Source: CALFML01 sp044222245
GTDB taxonomy: Bacteria > Myxococcota_A > Polyangia > Palsa-1104 > JAEUJZ01
Direction of reading: 5' to 3'
Assembly (NCBI GenBank): GCA_044222245.1
Contig: JBGANQ010000012.1
Location: 1 to 64,000, forward strand
Length of the DNA: 64,000 bases
This document shows positions 22,577 to 32,805 of this stretch, in pieces. The translations under genes were made by a program, and so were the position numbers. The notes under the pieces are model-generated. The model was not told where the DNA came from and made no database searches. It saw nothing but the letters and a program-made list of their open reading frames with translations. How positions within the stretch are numbered: position 1 is the stretch's first letter; every line of letters begins with the position of its first letter.

Positions 22577-25102
22577 CTAGCAGCTGCCGGCGTTGAGCGG
22601 GCAGGTGCAGCCGCCAGCATAGCCGGCCGGGACCGCCTGCTCGGTGGTGGTGCCGTCGATCGACAGGATGAAGTTGATGATGTCGGTGCGATCCTGGGCG
22701 GCGGTCGCGCCGGTGAGGAAGGTGGCGCTGCCGGCCTGCCAGTGGGCCTGCCACCTGGTATCGGTGAACAGCGCGTCGAGCGTCGCCGCCTGCCCGTGAT
22801 GCAGGTAGGGAGCGCCGGCCTGCATGCCGTACAGAGACGGCACATTGAAGCCGCCCATGCCCTGCGCGCGGTTCGAGGTGCCGGCGCCGACCGCGAAGGC
22901 GGCGCTGCGCAGCTCGAGGGCGTTGGTGCGGTTGGTGTCGCCGGGGACGCCGAAGGTGCCGACCTGACGCAGCGCGCAGCTTACCTCCAGCGGCGGGATC
23001 GCCACGCTCACCGTGGGATCGGCAGTCATGTCCTGGAAGGAGAACTGGTTGCCGTTGGGCGAAGCAGTCGCGCTGTAGGCCTGAATGTTGCCCATAAACA
23101 TCGTGCCGCGCAGGCTGGTGACGCCGCTCGGCGCGTTGTTGGTGCCGCCGGCGGGGGTGTAGAAGCGGTTGGAGACCGTCCAGCCAGCGCCGCCGTGGCA
23201 GTTCACGCAGCCGGCGCTGGTAAACAGGGCGGCGCCGCGAGTCACCGAGGCCTGATCGGCGAAGCGGCGGCCACGGGTCGGCCGCAGCTGCTGGATGTAG
23301 CTGGTGATGTCGTCGAAGTCCTTGACGCAGTTATTGGCGAACATGTCCTGCACTTCCTTGTTCACCAGACTGACCATGGCGGCGCCGACCAGGGTGACGA
23401 CGCTGTCCAGGCCAGTGGCGGCCACCACCGAGCGCAGCTCACCAGAGAGCGGCCCGACGGGCGAGCAGGTGGTGCCATTGGTGATGGCGCCGATGCCGCC
23501 CGAGACGTTGCGCACGTTGTTCTCGAAGTCGTGCACCTCGTCCATGGTCGCGGACCAGTTGAACACCCGCTGCTTCTGCGCGCCGCCGCCCGGGCTGTGC
23601 GAGAACGAGCCATCCAGGGCGTTGGCCTGGCGCGGTCCGGCGGGGAAGATCCAGGTGATGTTATCGCTCAGGCCATCGGGGTGACAGGTGCCGCAGGAGG
23701 ACCAGGCGGCGCCGTTCTCGGTGGGCACCGTGGTCGCATTGCCGTTGCCCGACCAGCGCCCGCGGCCGGTGTAGAAGAAGCGGCGACCGCGATCCACCGC
23801 CGTCGGAACGCCCGGCGAGCTGAGGGTATCGACCACCGAAACCACCGCCTGCGTGGTCAGGTCGAGCACCGCCAGCTTGCGGTTTATCCAGCAGTTGACG
23901 TAGGCCCGGTTCAGCGTGCCGGCGATGACGATGCCGTTGGGGTTCTGGCATGAGCTTGCCCCAGCTCCCAGGACATCAATCTGCTTGTTCTGCAGCGAGC
24001 CGATGGCCGGCGGCGACTGGCTGAAATCGACGCGCTGGATGACATCGGCGCCGCGCGCGACCACGTAGGCGACATTGGTCGTCGGCAAGAAGGCCAGGTC
24101 GACCGTCTCGGAGAGGAAGAAGCGCGGCGCCGGCAGCTTGTTGACCGCCTCGGCGAGGTTCAGCGTCCCGTTGCCGCCCACCACCTGCTTGCGGGTCGCC
24201 AGATCGCCGACGTAGAGCACCGGGTAGACGTTGCGGTTAAAGCCCACCGGGGCCGCCGGGGCCGCCGAGACCGAGGGAATGAAGACCCGTCCGTTGGCAA
24301 TGCCCACCGCATACAGCTGGTTCGGTGCCGCCATCGGCTCCAGCGTCGCGTCGGTGTTGGCAAAGGGAGCGAGCATGAGGGGGCCCTGCTCGCTCTTGTC
24401 GCTCACCCGGTACAGGTGGACGATGCCCTGCCGGCCATCATTTTTCCCTTCGCCATCGGTCACCGGGTTGCCGTAGTACTCGGGCACTACCACGGTCTCA
24501 TCGGTGTCGCTGGTATCGCCGTTGTTGGTGACGGTGATGGCCCGCGGGTTGCGCACGTTGGCGACAAAGGTCGTGCGGACCATGGTGCTGGTGTCGATGA
24601 CGCCGACGCTGCTCTCACCAAACTCGGCGACGAACAGGCGGGCGCCGGTGGGCGACAGCGCCAGGCCGGTCGGCTCGGAGCCGACGGGGACCGGCGTGCC
24701 CACGGTGGGCGTCGCCGTGCGGATGCCCGAGATCTTGACCACGGTCGCATCGGCACGGTTGGCGACGTAGGCGGTGGTCCGGTCCGACGCGATGACCACC
24801 GAAGAAGGAGTACCGCCGGTCGTCACCGTGGAGAGCAGAGCGTTGTTCGCGGTGTTGAAAAAGGATACCGAGTTGTTGTCCTGATTGACGACTGCCACCG
24901 TCGCGTCATCATCGCTGATGGCGACGGTCCCTGACTTGGAGGGACCCTTGGCGACCGGCCCGGTTACCGGCGGCGGATTCACCGCCATGTCCGGTCTGGT
25001 TCCCAGATCCGGACTGCTGGGGTTGGTGTTCGAGCAGGCGCCCAGGCCCAGGGCGACCCCCAGGAGCGAGCTTCCTAACCAGATTCGTGAATAGACCTTC
25101 AT
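22577..25102 (-). CDS. lipoprotein: YVTN-type beta-propeller with two c-type heme sites
   Basis: This 841-aa protein has a lipoprotein signal (GVALGLGACSN, Cys about 23 from the ATG). Residues about 55-440 form YVTN-like propeller repeats (TTAYVANRADATVVKISG; ARLFVAEFGESSVGVIDTS). The C-terminal half is cytochrome-like, with two CxxCH heme-c sites: CGTCH near 470 and CVNCH near 632. The arrangement resembles di-heme cytochrome c peroxidase/MauG-type lipoproteins of myxobacteria. It should act outside the inner membrane in electron transfer or peroxide metabolism. The ATG at 25102 is preferred over the TTG two codons earlier because AAGGAG stands 9 bp before it. It converges with the quinone reductase gene at a distance of 27 bp. 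Confidence 0.85.
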   Translation of the reverse strand: MKVYSRIWLGSSLLGVALGLGACSNTNPSSPDLGTRPDMAVNPPPVTGPVAKGPSKSGTVAISDDDATVAVVNQDNNSVSFFNTANNALLSTVTTGGTPSSVVIASDRTTAYVANRADATVVKISGIRTATPTVGTPVPVGSEPTGLALSPTGARLFVAEFGESSVGVIDTSTMVRTTFVANVRNPRAITVTNNGDTSDTDETVVVPEYYGNPVTDGEGKNDGRQGIVHLYRVSDKSEQGPLMLAPFANTDATLEPMAAPNQLYAVGIANGRVFIPSVSAAPAAPVGFNRNVYPVLYVGDLATRKQVVGGNGTLNLAEAVNKLPAPRFFLSETVDLAFLPTTNVAYVVARGADVIQRVDFSQSPPAIGSLQNKQIDVLGAGASSCQNPNGIVIAGTLNRAYVNCWINRKLAVLDLTTQAVVSVVDTLSSPGVPTAVDRGRRFFYTGRGRWSGNGNATTVPTENGAAWSSCGTCHPDGLSDNITWIFPAGPRQANALDGSFSHSPGGGAQKQRVFNWSATMDEVHDFENNVRNVSGGIGAITNGTTCSPVGPLSGELRSVVAATGLDSVVTLVGAAMVSLVNKEVQDMFANNCVKDFDDITSYIQQLRPTRGRRFADQASVTRGAALFTSAGCVNCHGGAGWTVSNRFYTPAGGTNNAPSGVTSLRGTMFMGNIQAYSATASPNGNQFSFQDMTADPTVSVAIPPLEVSCALRQVGTFGVPGDTNRTNALELRSAAFAVGAGTSNRAQGMGGFNVPSLYGMQAGAPYLHHGQAATLDALFTDTRWQAHWQAGSATFLTGATAAQDRTDIINFILSIDGTTTEQAVPAGYAGGCTCPLNAGSC

Positions 25103-25250
25103 TCGCAAGTACTCCTTCTAATTGCAAGGATGGAGCTGTGGACCCAGGACTTGCTGATACCCACTTTGGGATGCTGCCTGGAGGTCCCCTGTAGGGACGC
25201 AACCTTGGGCGTCCGAAAACCGCGCACTCATCGGCGCTGGTCTGCACGAA

Positions 25251-25658
25251 TCAGTCAGTGCTGCCGTCGGACTCTGGGGCTTCCTGGGCCCCTTGCAGCT
25301 CGACCGTAAGCTGCCGCAGCGATTGACCGAGCGCGCGCATCGAAGACGCGGTAGTCCGCTGCCAGCTCAGGTTGACGTTATAGACAAGATGAACCCAGAT
25401 TCCCCGGCTGCAGGCGGCCTTGATGAACATCAGAATCGGCGATACAGAAGAAGAGTTCATGAAGGTGAGGCCGCGGAAGTCCAGCACCAGCCGGCGCTCG
25501 CGCAGCTCTGGCAGCACCCCTCTCAGCGTCGGTCCAAGCGTCTCTGAAGGGTTGCGAAAGTCACACTCGCCGCTCCAGTTCAGCGTGTAACGCTTGTCGG
25601 TGGAGACGCTGTGGATGGTCAGCCTGTCGCTTGCAAACAGTTCCACGCCGGCCTTCAT
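25251..25658 (-). CDS. STAS-type anti-sigma antagonist-like protein (slr1659-like)
   Basis: This 135-aa protein has a SpoIIAA/STAS-like fold of the slr1659 type: a strand YTLNWSGECDFRNP, then LVLDFRGLTFMNSSSVSPILMFI, where the Asn-Ser-Ser loop is the usual phosphorylation place, and the final GIWVHLVYN strand. It is the last gene of a module with the HATPase (overlap of 4 bp) and the kinase-phosphatase upstream. In such modules the HATPase kinase phosphorylates the STAS protein and the SpoIIE phosphatase reverses this. That fits the three genes here, but the downstream target is unknown. Confidence 0.8.
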   Translation of the reverse strand: MKAGVELFASDRLTIHSVSTDKRYTLNWSGECDFRNPSETLGPTLRGVLPELRERRLVLDFRGLTFMNSSSVSPILMFIKAACSRGIWVHLVYNVNLSWQRTTASSMRALGQSLRQLTVELQGAQEAPESDGSTD

Positions 25659-26122
25659 AGTATCCGCCTCCGCGCAGTCAGCTCGAGGATTTGCTCCCCG
25701 TAACTATAGTCCAAATCGAACTTCCCTTCGTGACTGATCCGGTACAGCCCGAGCCGCGTTGACTGCGTGGGGTTGTTCATCAGCTCCTGCAGTCGCGCGA
25801 CATATAGCTGCTCGCTCCTCCCTGCCGTCTTGGTCTGCTCGATGATCTGCTGCACCGCCTCCAGGAGCCGCAGGTCGTTGAGTCCGTTAGATACCTGTAT
25901 CTGAATGTGCTCCGCCGTAGTCTTAAAGCGGAACTGCGCCCACTGCATCGCCGGGATCGAGGTGCCATACTTGATCGCGTTCTCGACCAGCTCCGAGGCG
26001 ACCATGACCGCCGCCGAGCGTAGCTCCTCGGAGTACTCGGCCAGGGCCGCTGTCACCTGCTGACGGACCATGCGGACATACTCCCAGGCGATCGGGATGT
26101 TGATCTGGATGTTCTGGTTCAT
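25655..26122 (-). CDS. HATPase anti-sigma/switch-kinase-like protein (slr1658-like)
   Basis: This 155-aa protein is a GHKL-type ATP-binding domain. The N box is VMVASELVENAIKYGTS; the G-box region is short and degenerate (QIQVSNGL), as in the slr1658-like family. It should act as partner of the adjacent STAS protein, either as a kinase for it or as an anti-sigma-like binder. The start at 26122 is 58 bp after the end of the kinase/SpoIIE gene. The stop overlaps the STAS start by 4 bp. The longer reading upstream (to 26218) would overlap the previous gene and has no support. Confidence 0.82.
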   Translation of the reverse strand: MNQNIQINIPIAWEYVRMVRQQVTAALAEYSEELRSAAVMVASELVENAIKYGTSIPAMQWAQFRFKTTAEHIQIQVSNGLNDLRLLEAVQQIIEQTKTAGRSEQLYVARLQELMNNPTQSTRLGLYRISHEGKFDLDYSYGEQILELTARRRIL

Positions 26123-26180
26123 CAGGCCACTGGCTCCTCTTGTTGCATCGCGGCACCGAACACCTCTTGACCGCTCGGCG

Positions 26181-29100
26181 CTAGGCGTCCAGGTGCCGCA
26201 GCGCAACCACCGAGACATCGTCGCTGACTAGCCGGTCGGTGGTGAGCTGCAGGACGCGCTGGGTCAGCTCTTGGCTGCTCACCTGCTGCCGGCACGCCTG
26301 CGCGAAGACCTCGGCCACCGGCTCAAGCTCCAGCAAGGCCCGGTCGGTCCGGCGGCGCGACTCGGTGAGCCCGTCGGTGTAAAGGAGCAGGCAGTCACCA
26401 GGTCCGAACTCGACGCTGTCATCGGTGTTCAGGCCGGCGATTTCCTCCATGATTCCCAGCCAGCTCCCCTGGCTCTGTAGTTCCTGCACCGCTTGGCTCG
26501 CTCGGCGGAATAGTAGCACGCTTTGGTGCAGCCCGGCGTACACCACCTTGCCGTCGCCGATGCACAGCGCGGCCATGGTCATGTACTGGTCCTTGCCGAT
26601 AAGCTGGAGGTTACTCCACAGCGCCCGGTTCACCAGGGTCAGTAGCATCGCCGGGGTAAGGGGCGTCTTGCTGTCGGCGGTGGCAGCGACGTCGGCGAAG
26701 CTGTGCACCAGCGCCCGCACGGCCGTCTGCACCATCATCATGATGAGCCCGGCGCTCACCCCGTGACCGGAGACATCGCCGATGAGCACCCACAGCTTCC
26801 CGCCCGCTTCCAGCGCGTCATAGTAGTCGCCGCCCACCTCATCGGCCGGCTTCATCTGGCCGGCGAACTCGTACCGGCCGGCGAAGGTCTGCGCCGGCGG
26901 CAGCAGCACGCACTGAATCTTGCGCGCCAGGTCCATCTCGGCCCACAGCTCGCGCAGGGCCTTGTGCAGGGCGTCGGTGCGCTCGGTGACCTTGGCCTCA
27001 AGGCCCGCGTTGGCGGCCTGCAGGTCAGCATACAGACGGGCGTTCTGCAGCGAGATCGCGCTCTGCGCAGCCAGCACGCCGAGCAGGGCGCCGCGCGTGG
27101 CGGGAAAAGCGTGCGCCGCCTCGTGCTCCAGGTACAGCACTCCGTCCAGCCGCCCCTGATGGACAAGGGGGATCGCCAGCACCGACCGCGCCGCGCCGGC
27201 GCCCAGGTGCGGGTCTTGCGCGAAACGGCTGTCGGCGGCGGCGTTGCTGAGCACCACCGACTCGCGCGTACGCACCACATACTGCACGACCGCGCCGGCG
27301 ACCGGGTGGTCCGCCGCCAGGGGCTCGGCCAGGCCCGAGCGAACCTGCTCACCGGACAGCAGCGCCACCACGCACAGCGAGTCAGGTCCGCCCAGTAGCA
27401 GCGCCGCGCGCTGGGCGCCGGCGTTCTCCATGACCAGGTGCATCAGCTGCGCGACCACCCGCTCGGCGTTCAGCTCACCGGCCAGCGCCTGGGCGGCGCG
27501 CACGGTGGTGTTCAGATCGAGCGAGGCACTGGTGCCCGAGTCGGTAATCCGCGTCGTGCTGGTGGTGGTGGTGCGCGCCTCTTGAGTCAGCGCCGCCGCC
27601 CGCGGTGTCGGCAGCAGCGGCGGATACTTCTGTTCCAGGAAGGCGACCAGGGAGCTCGCCCCCCAGCGCAGGTAGGCCTCGCGGGCCTCGCCCAGGTACA
27701 GCAGCCCCAGGCGCTCGCGCCCGGCGTCCAGATGGAACTCGCCGCACAGCTGCGCCGCCAGCGCCTCAATCTGGAAGAAGCCGTGCTGGCGCGCCAGGCT
27801 GATGGCCTGCTCGTACTGCGCCATCGCCGCATCGGTCTGCCCGTGGAGGCGCGCCTGCTCGGCCTCTAGCAGGTGCAGCTTGTGCTGGAAGTTCTCGGCG
27901 CAGCCCTGGGCGAAGTAGCGAAAGCGCGCGAGCGCGTGCGCCAACAGCTCGCGCAGCTCGCCCTGTTGCTCGCCGGTCATCGCTGGCCGCAGGCACCTGG
28001 CCGCGGCCAGCCCGCGCCACAGCGGGATGTCGGTCACCGGGACGTTGGCCAAGAGCAGCGGTCGGAACTGCTCGGCCTCGCCCGCTCGCGACAGCGCTCG
28101 CTCATAGGCGCCCAGGGCGAGAAACAGGTGAGCTTCAAAGATCCGCGCCCCTTCGGCGGCGATGCCTGCCCCTTCGGCAGCCAGCGTGCGCGAGCCGCGG
28201 CTCAGCTGATCATCGCAGAGAAATCGCTGGCCGCCCCCCGCGGTGGTGAGCGTCTCATGATACGAGGCCACAAGCTCAAAGCCGTATCTGCCGATCGCAT
28301 CGCCGGTGCGCCGGATAAGCGGCCAGTGCTGCTTCCAGAACGCGTGCACCGCAGCCAGGGACTGGCCACGCCACGCCAGGCAGTAGTTCAGGTGGGCGGC
28401 GAGCGCCCAGCTCATTCCCTGAAAAGACCCGCTCTTTAGCGCGACCTGGAACGCCTGCTCGTAAAAGGGCGCCGCTTCGGGTGCCGGCCGGAAATAGAAG
28501 TGGATGGTGCCCTGGTAATATAGACACTCGGAGAGAAACGCTGGGGAGGTGCGCTCCAGGGCGCGCGCCGCCGGCGCCACCCAGGCAGCCGCGCGGCGGT
28601 ACATCCCGGTCAGCAGCGACCACAGGCTGGTGCAGCTGCAGATAAGCAGCGGCGCCACCTGCGTGAGCGCCCCCCGGCGCCGCAGCTCGGCCAGGGCGCG
28701 CACGGTGCTAAGGCCCATCAGCAGCGGCCGATTGCCAAAGCCGGCGCAGATGATCATCTGCATCTGCAGGGCGTCGAGGATGAGGTGCTCGGGCGCGGGG
28801 TCGGCGGGCAGGTGATCGAGCGCCGCGGGGTTACCGGCGAACCACTCGTCCAGCTCGACGGCCTCGCTGGCGAGCCGCTCGCCGCAGGCGGCTTCGGTGG
28901 CCGGATACTGCCAGCCGACCTCGGCCAGCGCCCGCAGGCCCAGCTCTACGCCGCGCGCGAAGGCGCCGGCAGCCACGCAGCTGCGCACGCCCACCTCCTG
29001 CGCCGCCAGCCGCGGCAGCGCCGGCAGCGGCAGGTCGAGCAGCGCCTGCACACGCAGCTCGACATCGTCGAACTCGCGCAGCAGGTAGGCCGCCTCCAGC

Positions 29101-31104
29101 CGCTCCAGGGCCAGCTCTACCGCCAGCGCCGGCGCCTCGCGCCACACCGCGGGCCCGAGCAGAACCTGCGCCGCCTCGACCAGGGTGGCCATAAGGACAT
29201 GCGAGCTGGCCGCCTTGGCCCGCCGCGCCGCCTCCAGGTTGAGCCGCGCGAGCTCGCCGCGCTCGTCCCCCGCCGGCAGCTGTTCCGCCCCCAGGTTGAG
29301 GTGCCGCACCAGCGTCAAAAGCTGCTGGGTGGTTCCGCCCCCGGCGCGATACTGCGACAGCAGCCGGCGCCCGATCTCCAGGTGGGCGCCGACCCGCTGC
29401 TCGGCCGAGATCCGCTCATAGCTTGCCTGCTGCACCCGGTCGTGCAGGAACCGATACTCCGCATCCAGGCCCTCACTGCCCACCCCGAGCAGCGCCTGCG
29501 CCGGCCGGTAGGCGCCGTCCACCGGCACCACCAGCTCCTCATGCAGGGCTGGCCACAGCGCCGCGCTGACCTGCCCGCGGCTCCAGCCGCTCAGTCGCTC
29601 CAGCTCGCGCAGCGGAAACTGGTGACCGGCGCAGGCGGCCAGCCCCAGGATCTGCTGCGTCGCCTCGGGCAGCTCCTGCACCTTGGCGGTGAGCAGGGTG
29701 ACGACGTTGTCGGTCACTTCCGCTCGCTCGATGGCCGCAAGGTCGAAGTCCCAGCGCCCGCTGGCGGTGTCGCGCACGACCTGGCGCTGCCGGTGCAGAC
29801 TGAGCAGCAGCTGCTCCAGGAAGAAGGGATTGCCGCGCGTCTTGCGCCACAGCACCTGCGCCAGCGGCGCGACCTCTATAGGCTCGCGGGCAAGCGTCCG
29901 CGCCAGCCACAGCTGCACCTGCTCGACGCCCAGAGGACCCACTGCCAGCTGGGTCACGCGCGCGCCGCTGTGCGCGACCGTTTCGCTGAGCTTGCCCAGC
30001 GGATGCTCGGGCGTCACCTCGCTGTCGCGATACGCGGCGATGAGCAGCAGCGAGCTGCGCTCGACATCCGTAAGCAGCGTCTGCAAGATCACCAGCGTCG
30101 CGCTGTCGGCCCACTGCAGATCATCCAGGAACATCACCAGCGGCGCGCTCGGCGCGGTCACCGCGCGCACGAAGTTGAGCCAGGTCAGCTTCAGCCGGTT
30201 GAGGATCTGCTCGCCCGGCACCGCCGGCACCGCCGGCAGCGCGCCCATCACCAGGTCCAGCTCGGGCACCGCGTCGGCGATAAGGCGCGCGTTGTCGCCG
30301 ACCTCGCTGCGAATGCGCTCCTGCCAGCGCTGCAGCACCGCGGGCGGGCTGGCCAGCCACTGCCGCAGCAGGCCCCCGAAGGCCTGCGCCAGCGCCGCGT
30401 AGGGCGTCGAGCGCGCCAGCTGGTCGTGCTTGCCGGCGACCAGCACGCCGCGTCCGGTGCGGGCGATGTCCAGATACACGGTGCGCACGAGCGCGGTCTT
30501 GCCGATTCCCGAAGGCCCGCCGACCAGCAGCAGCTCCACCGCGCCCTGCGCCGCCCGGCTGTACGCCGCGGTCACTTCGCGCAGCTCGCGGTCACGGCCG
30601 ATGAGCAGCTGCGGCAGCCGCAGCCGCGGCGAGTGATCCTGCGTGCCCAGCGTGAACCCGTGGATCTGACCAGCTGCCCGCCACTGCGCCAGCGCTTGCT
30701 CCAGATCCCAGCCGACGCCCCGGGCGGTCTGGTATCTCTGCTCCGGCTCCTTGGCCAAAAGGCGGGTCAGGATCGCCGCCAGCACCTCGGGCACCTCCGG
30801 CCGCAGCGCCGTGATGGCGGGGATCGGGCGGGCCAGGTGGGCGTAGACCAGCGCCAGCGGGTCGCGCTCCTGAAACGGCCGCTGACCCGTGAGCATCTCG
30901 AACAGCGTGACGCCCAGGGAGTACAAATCTGTGCGCGCATCCACCGCGCGCGCCGTGCGGCCGGTCTGCTCGGGCGAGATATAGGCCAGCGTGCCCTCCA
31001 GCGCCTCGGGGAGGCTGGCCGGAGTCGCTTCCTGGGTCAGCTCCGAGGCGATGCCGAAATCGACCAGGACCACCCGGCTGCAGGCTTCATCGACCAGGAT
31101 GTTC
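26181..31104 (-). CDS. kinase 2, C-terminal part: kinase C-lobe, AAA ATPase, GAF, SpoIIE phosphatase
   Basis: This is a multi-domain signalling protein of the trifunctional kinase type. In rejoined numbering (1,774 aa) it has the kinase DFG (149-151) and SPEQ, then an AAA_16 ATPase with P-loop GPSGIGKT (330-337) and Walker B FLDDLQWAD. A long TPR-like helical part follows, then a GAF domain (about 1340-1510) and a SpoIIE/PP2C phosphatase (about 1535-1774, with DEVGGDYYD and GDVSGHG). The kinase N-lobe is missing here; it lies in frame at 44982-44582, separated by element 2. The reading begins QNILVDEACSRVVLVDFG directly after the 7-bp repeat. In frame, TAG stands just before it, so the part made here, if any, starts inside (for example GTG at 31073). 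The phosphatase end could work without the kinase. Confidence 0.92.
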
Positions 31105-31118
31105 TGCGGCTAAATGTA
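31098..31118 (-). repeat. Right attachment-like site of element 2
   Basis: On the minus strand the element ends TACATTT, followed by the core AGCCGCA (31111-31105) and GAACATC of the kinase (Asn-Ile codons). As at element 1, the last element base and the first core bases read TAG in the kinase frame. Confidence 0.75.
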
Positions 31119-31233
31119 ACGATCGAGAGAAAACCCTGAGATCACGTTCCGCGGCGGGGCAAAGTGCATGCAAATCACGGCGTAGGAACTTTGTTGCGAG
31201 CGGGCCGGCGGCCAGCGAAAAGGTCTGCGATGG

Positions 31234-31562
31234 CTAGCGTGAGGATCGCGCGACGAACGCGACCATCGCGACGTTGAGGAGCGGGTAGGCCAGCGCGGAG
31301 GCGAAGTCGGTGGTGTTGACGAGGTTGAGGGTCACGCGCAGCGGCTGCCCCTGCGGGCTGTTGGGGTCTCCGAGCAGGCTCGCGACCTCGGCCACCGAGC
31401 GCGCCAGCTCGAAGCGCAGGATCAATCTCTGCAGCGCCGCCAGAGGCAGGGCCTGGCTGCGCGCACCCTGGACGCCCATCAGCGCGCCGAGAATCAGGGC
31501 AGCAGCGCGGCGAGCAGGACGAGCCCGGCCGGGCTCCACAGCGGCGTGGATTGTCGGGGCAT
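31234..31562 (-). pseudogene. small membrane protein gene with frameshift
   Basis: From the ATG at 31562 the frame reads M-P-R-Q-S-T-P-L-W-S-P-A-G-L-V-L-L-A-A-L and stops after LP. In the next frame the sequence goes on sensibly from LILGALMGVQGARSQ to FELARSVAEVASLLGDP and two hydrophobic stretches (FASALAYPLLNVAMVAFVA). Loss of one base in the CCCTG near 31541 explains this. The product would be a roughly 108-aa membrane protein of an unnamed myxobacterial type. The C-terminus also looks short, ending Arg-Ser-Ser-Arg. It may be a decayed gene at the element border or a sequencing error. Confidence 0.55.
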
Positions 31563-31586
31563 GGGGGCTCCGTGGGGTCGCAGACT

Positions 31587-32651
31587 TTAGGGCGACAGGA
31601 CCTCGACCGCCGCTCCAGTGGCCACCACGAGCTGGGTGGCACTGACTGCCAGGCCGCGCGGCGTGCCGCTAAGGGCAGTCCGCCCAAGGACCCGGAACGT
31701 GTCGAGCTGCACCTTGACCAGCTGCGGCGAAGGGCTGCTGCCGACTACGTAGGCGGTGGTCCCGGTGGCCGCGACGTGCACCGGTATCACGCCCAGGGCG
31801 GCGGCCGAGATGCTGCGCACGATGGGGCTGGTCGCCGGGTTGTTATCCAGGCGGGTCAAGTCAATGGCCGCCATGCCGTCGGGGTGAGCGGCGACGAGCA
31901 GGCTCTGCCCGGGGACGACGGCGCTCTGCACGGCGAAGTTTGCCGGGGCGGCGCTGCCAGGCGAGCTGAGCACGCGGCTGCTGCCGCTCACCAGCGAGAC
32001 GCGGTCCAGCGTCGCCCCGGTCGCCATATTGAGCACTGTGATGCCGTAGGTGTTGCCATCGAAATCGGTCGCCACGTAGGCCCGGGTGCCGTCATCGCTC
32101 AGGGTCACATCGGGCTGGCCGGTGCCGAGGTCGCGGGTGAAGCTCCGGGTGAGCGTAGCGCCGGTGAGCGAGCCGGCGGTGAGCAGCCCCGTGCCACCGG
32201 AGACCACGAAACGGCCGCCGCCCGTTGCGATGCCCGAGAAGGGGCCGACCGGGACGCGCAGGGCGGTCGCGGCGAAGCTAGGGCTTGTCGGGGTGGCGAA
32301 CGACAGGACATTCAGCGAGCCACTGCCGCCCTGGTTGGAGAAGTCGGGCCGCGCGCCCGGCGCTACCGCGTCCAGCACGTACACAGTGCTCCCCGCGACC
32401 GCGACATCGTGCGCGCGAATCGTATAGGAGACCGCGCTCCCGGTCTTGAGGTCCAGGACCCCAAGCGAGCTGCCGCGCGCGATATACGCCGTGGAGCCGC
32501 TGAGCGCCACGTTGGTGGCGCCCGGAAAGCTGTACGTGCTGGTAAGCGCCGAAGTGATGTCATCGACGTAGTCGGGCGCAGAGGGATCCGTGGCGGAGCC
32601 GCAGCCAAGAACCGGCAGCATGAGGAAACCGAGCCATTTCAACGTTTGCAT
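31587..32651 (-). CDS. beta-propeller lipoprotein
   Basis: This is a 354-aa protein. It has a lipoprotein signal peptide (FLMLPVLGCGS, cysteine 17). The rest is a propeller of repeated four-strand units (VALSGSTAYIARGSSLGVLDL, VAVAGSTVYVLDA, VHVAATGTTAYVVGSSPSP in order). It is probably a surface- or periplasm-exposed scaffold anchored in a membrane. AGGAGG stands 6 bp before the ATG. It is divergent from the DUF1338 gene inside element 2, with a 154-bp gap. No enzyme motif is visible. Confidence 0.75.
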   Translation of the reverse strand: MQTLKWLGFLMLPVLGCGSATDPSAPDYVDDITSALTSTYSFPGATNVALSGSTAYIARGSSLGVLDLKTGSAVSYTIRAHDVAVAGSTVYVLDAVAPGARPDFSNQGGSGSLNVLSFATPTSPSFAATALRVPVGPFSGIATGGGRFVVSGGTGLLTAGSLTGATLTRSFTRDLGTGQPDVTLSDDGTRAYVATDFDGNTYGITVLNMATGATLDRVSLVSGSSRVLSSPGSAAPANFAVQSAVVPGQSLLVAAHPDGMAAIDLTRLDNNPATSPIVRSISAAALGVIPVHVAATGTTAYVVGSSPSPQLVKVQLDTFRVLGRTALSGTPRGLAVSATQLVVATGAAVEVLSP

Positions 32652-32805
32652 GAAGACCTCCTAAAGGAACTCGATGGGTAGGACTCGCGCCAAGGCGCGC
32701 GTGCCGCTTTATCACGACTGCGGTCACCCAAGGTGCTTGCAGCGCGCGCATTGGGGGAAAATTTCGCCTCAGCCGGCCGGCGCGATCGCCTATGCTGCCA
32801 CTCCA

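Noticed and set aside
28785..31139. 784-aa plus-strand open frame opposite the kinase 2 C-part
   Set aside because: Antisense to recognised AAA, GAF and SpoIIE domains; composition typical of a shadow.
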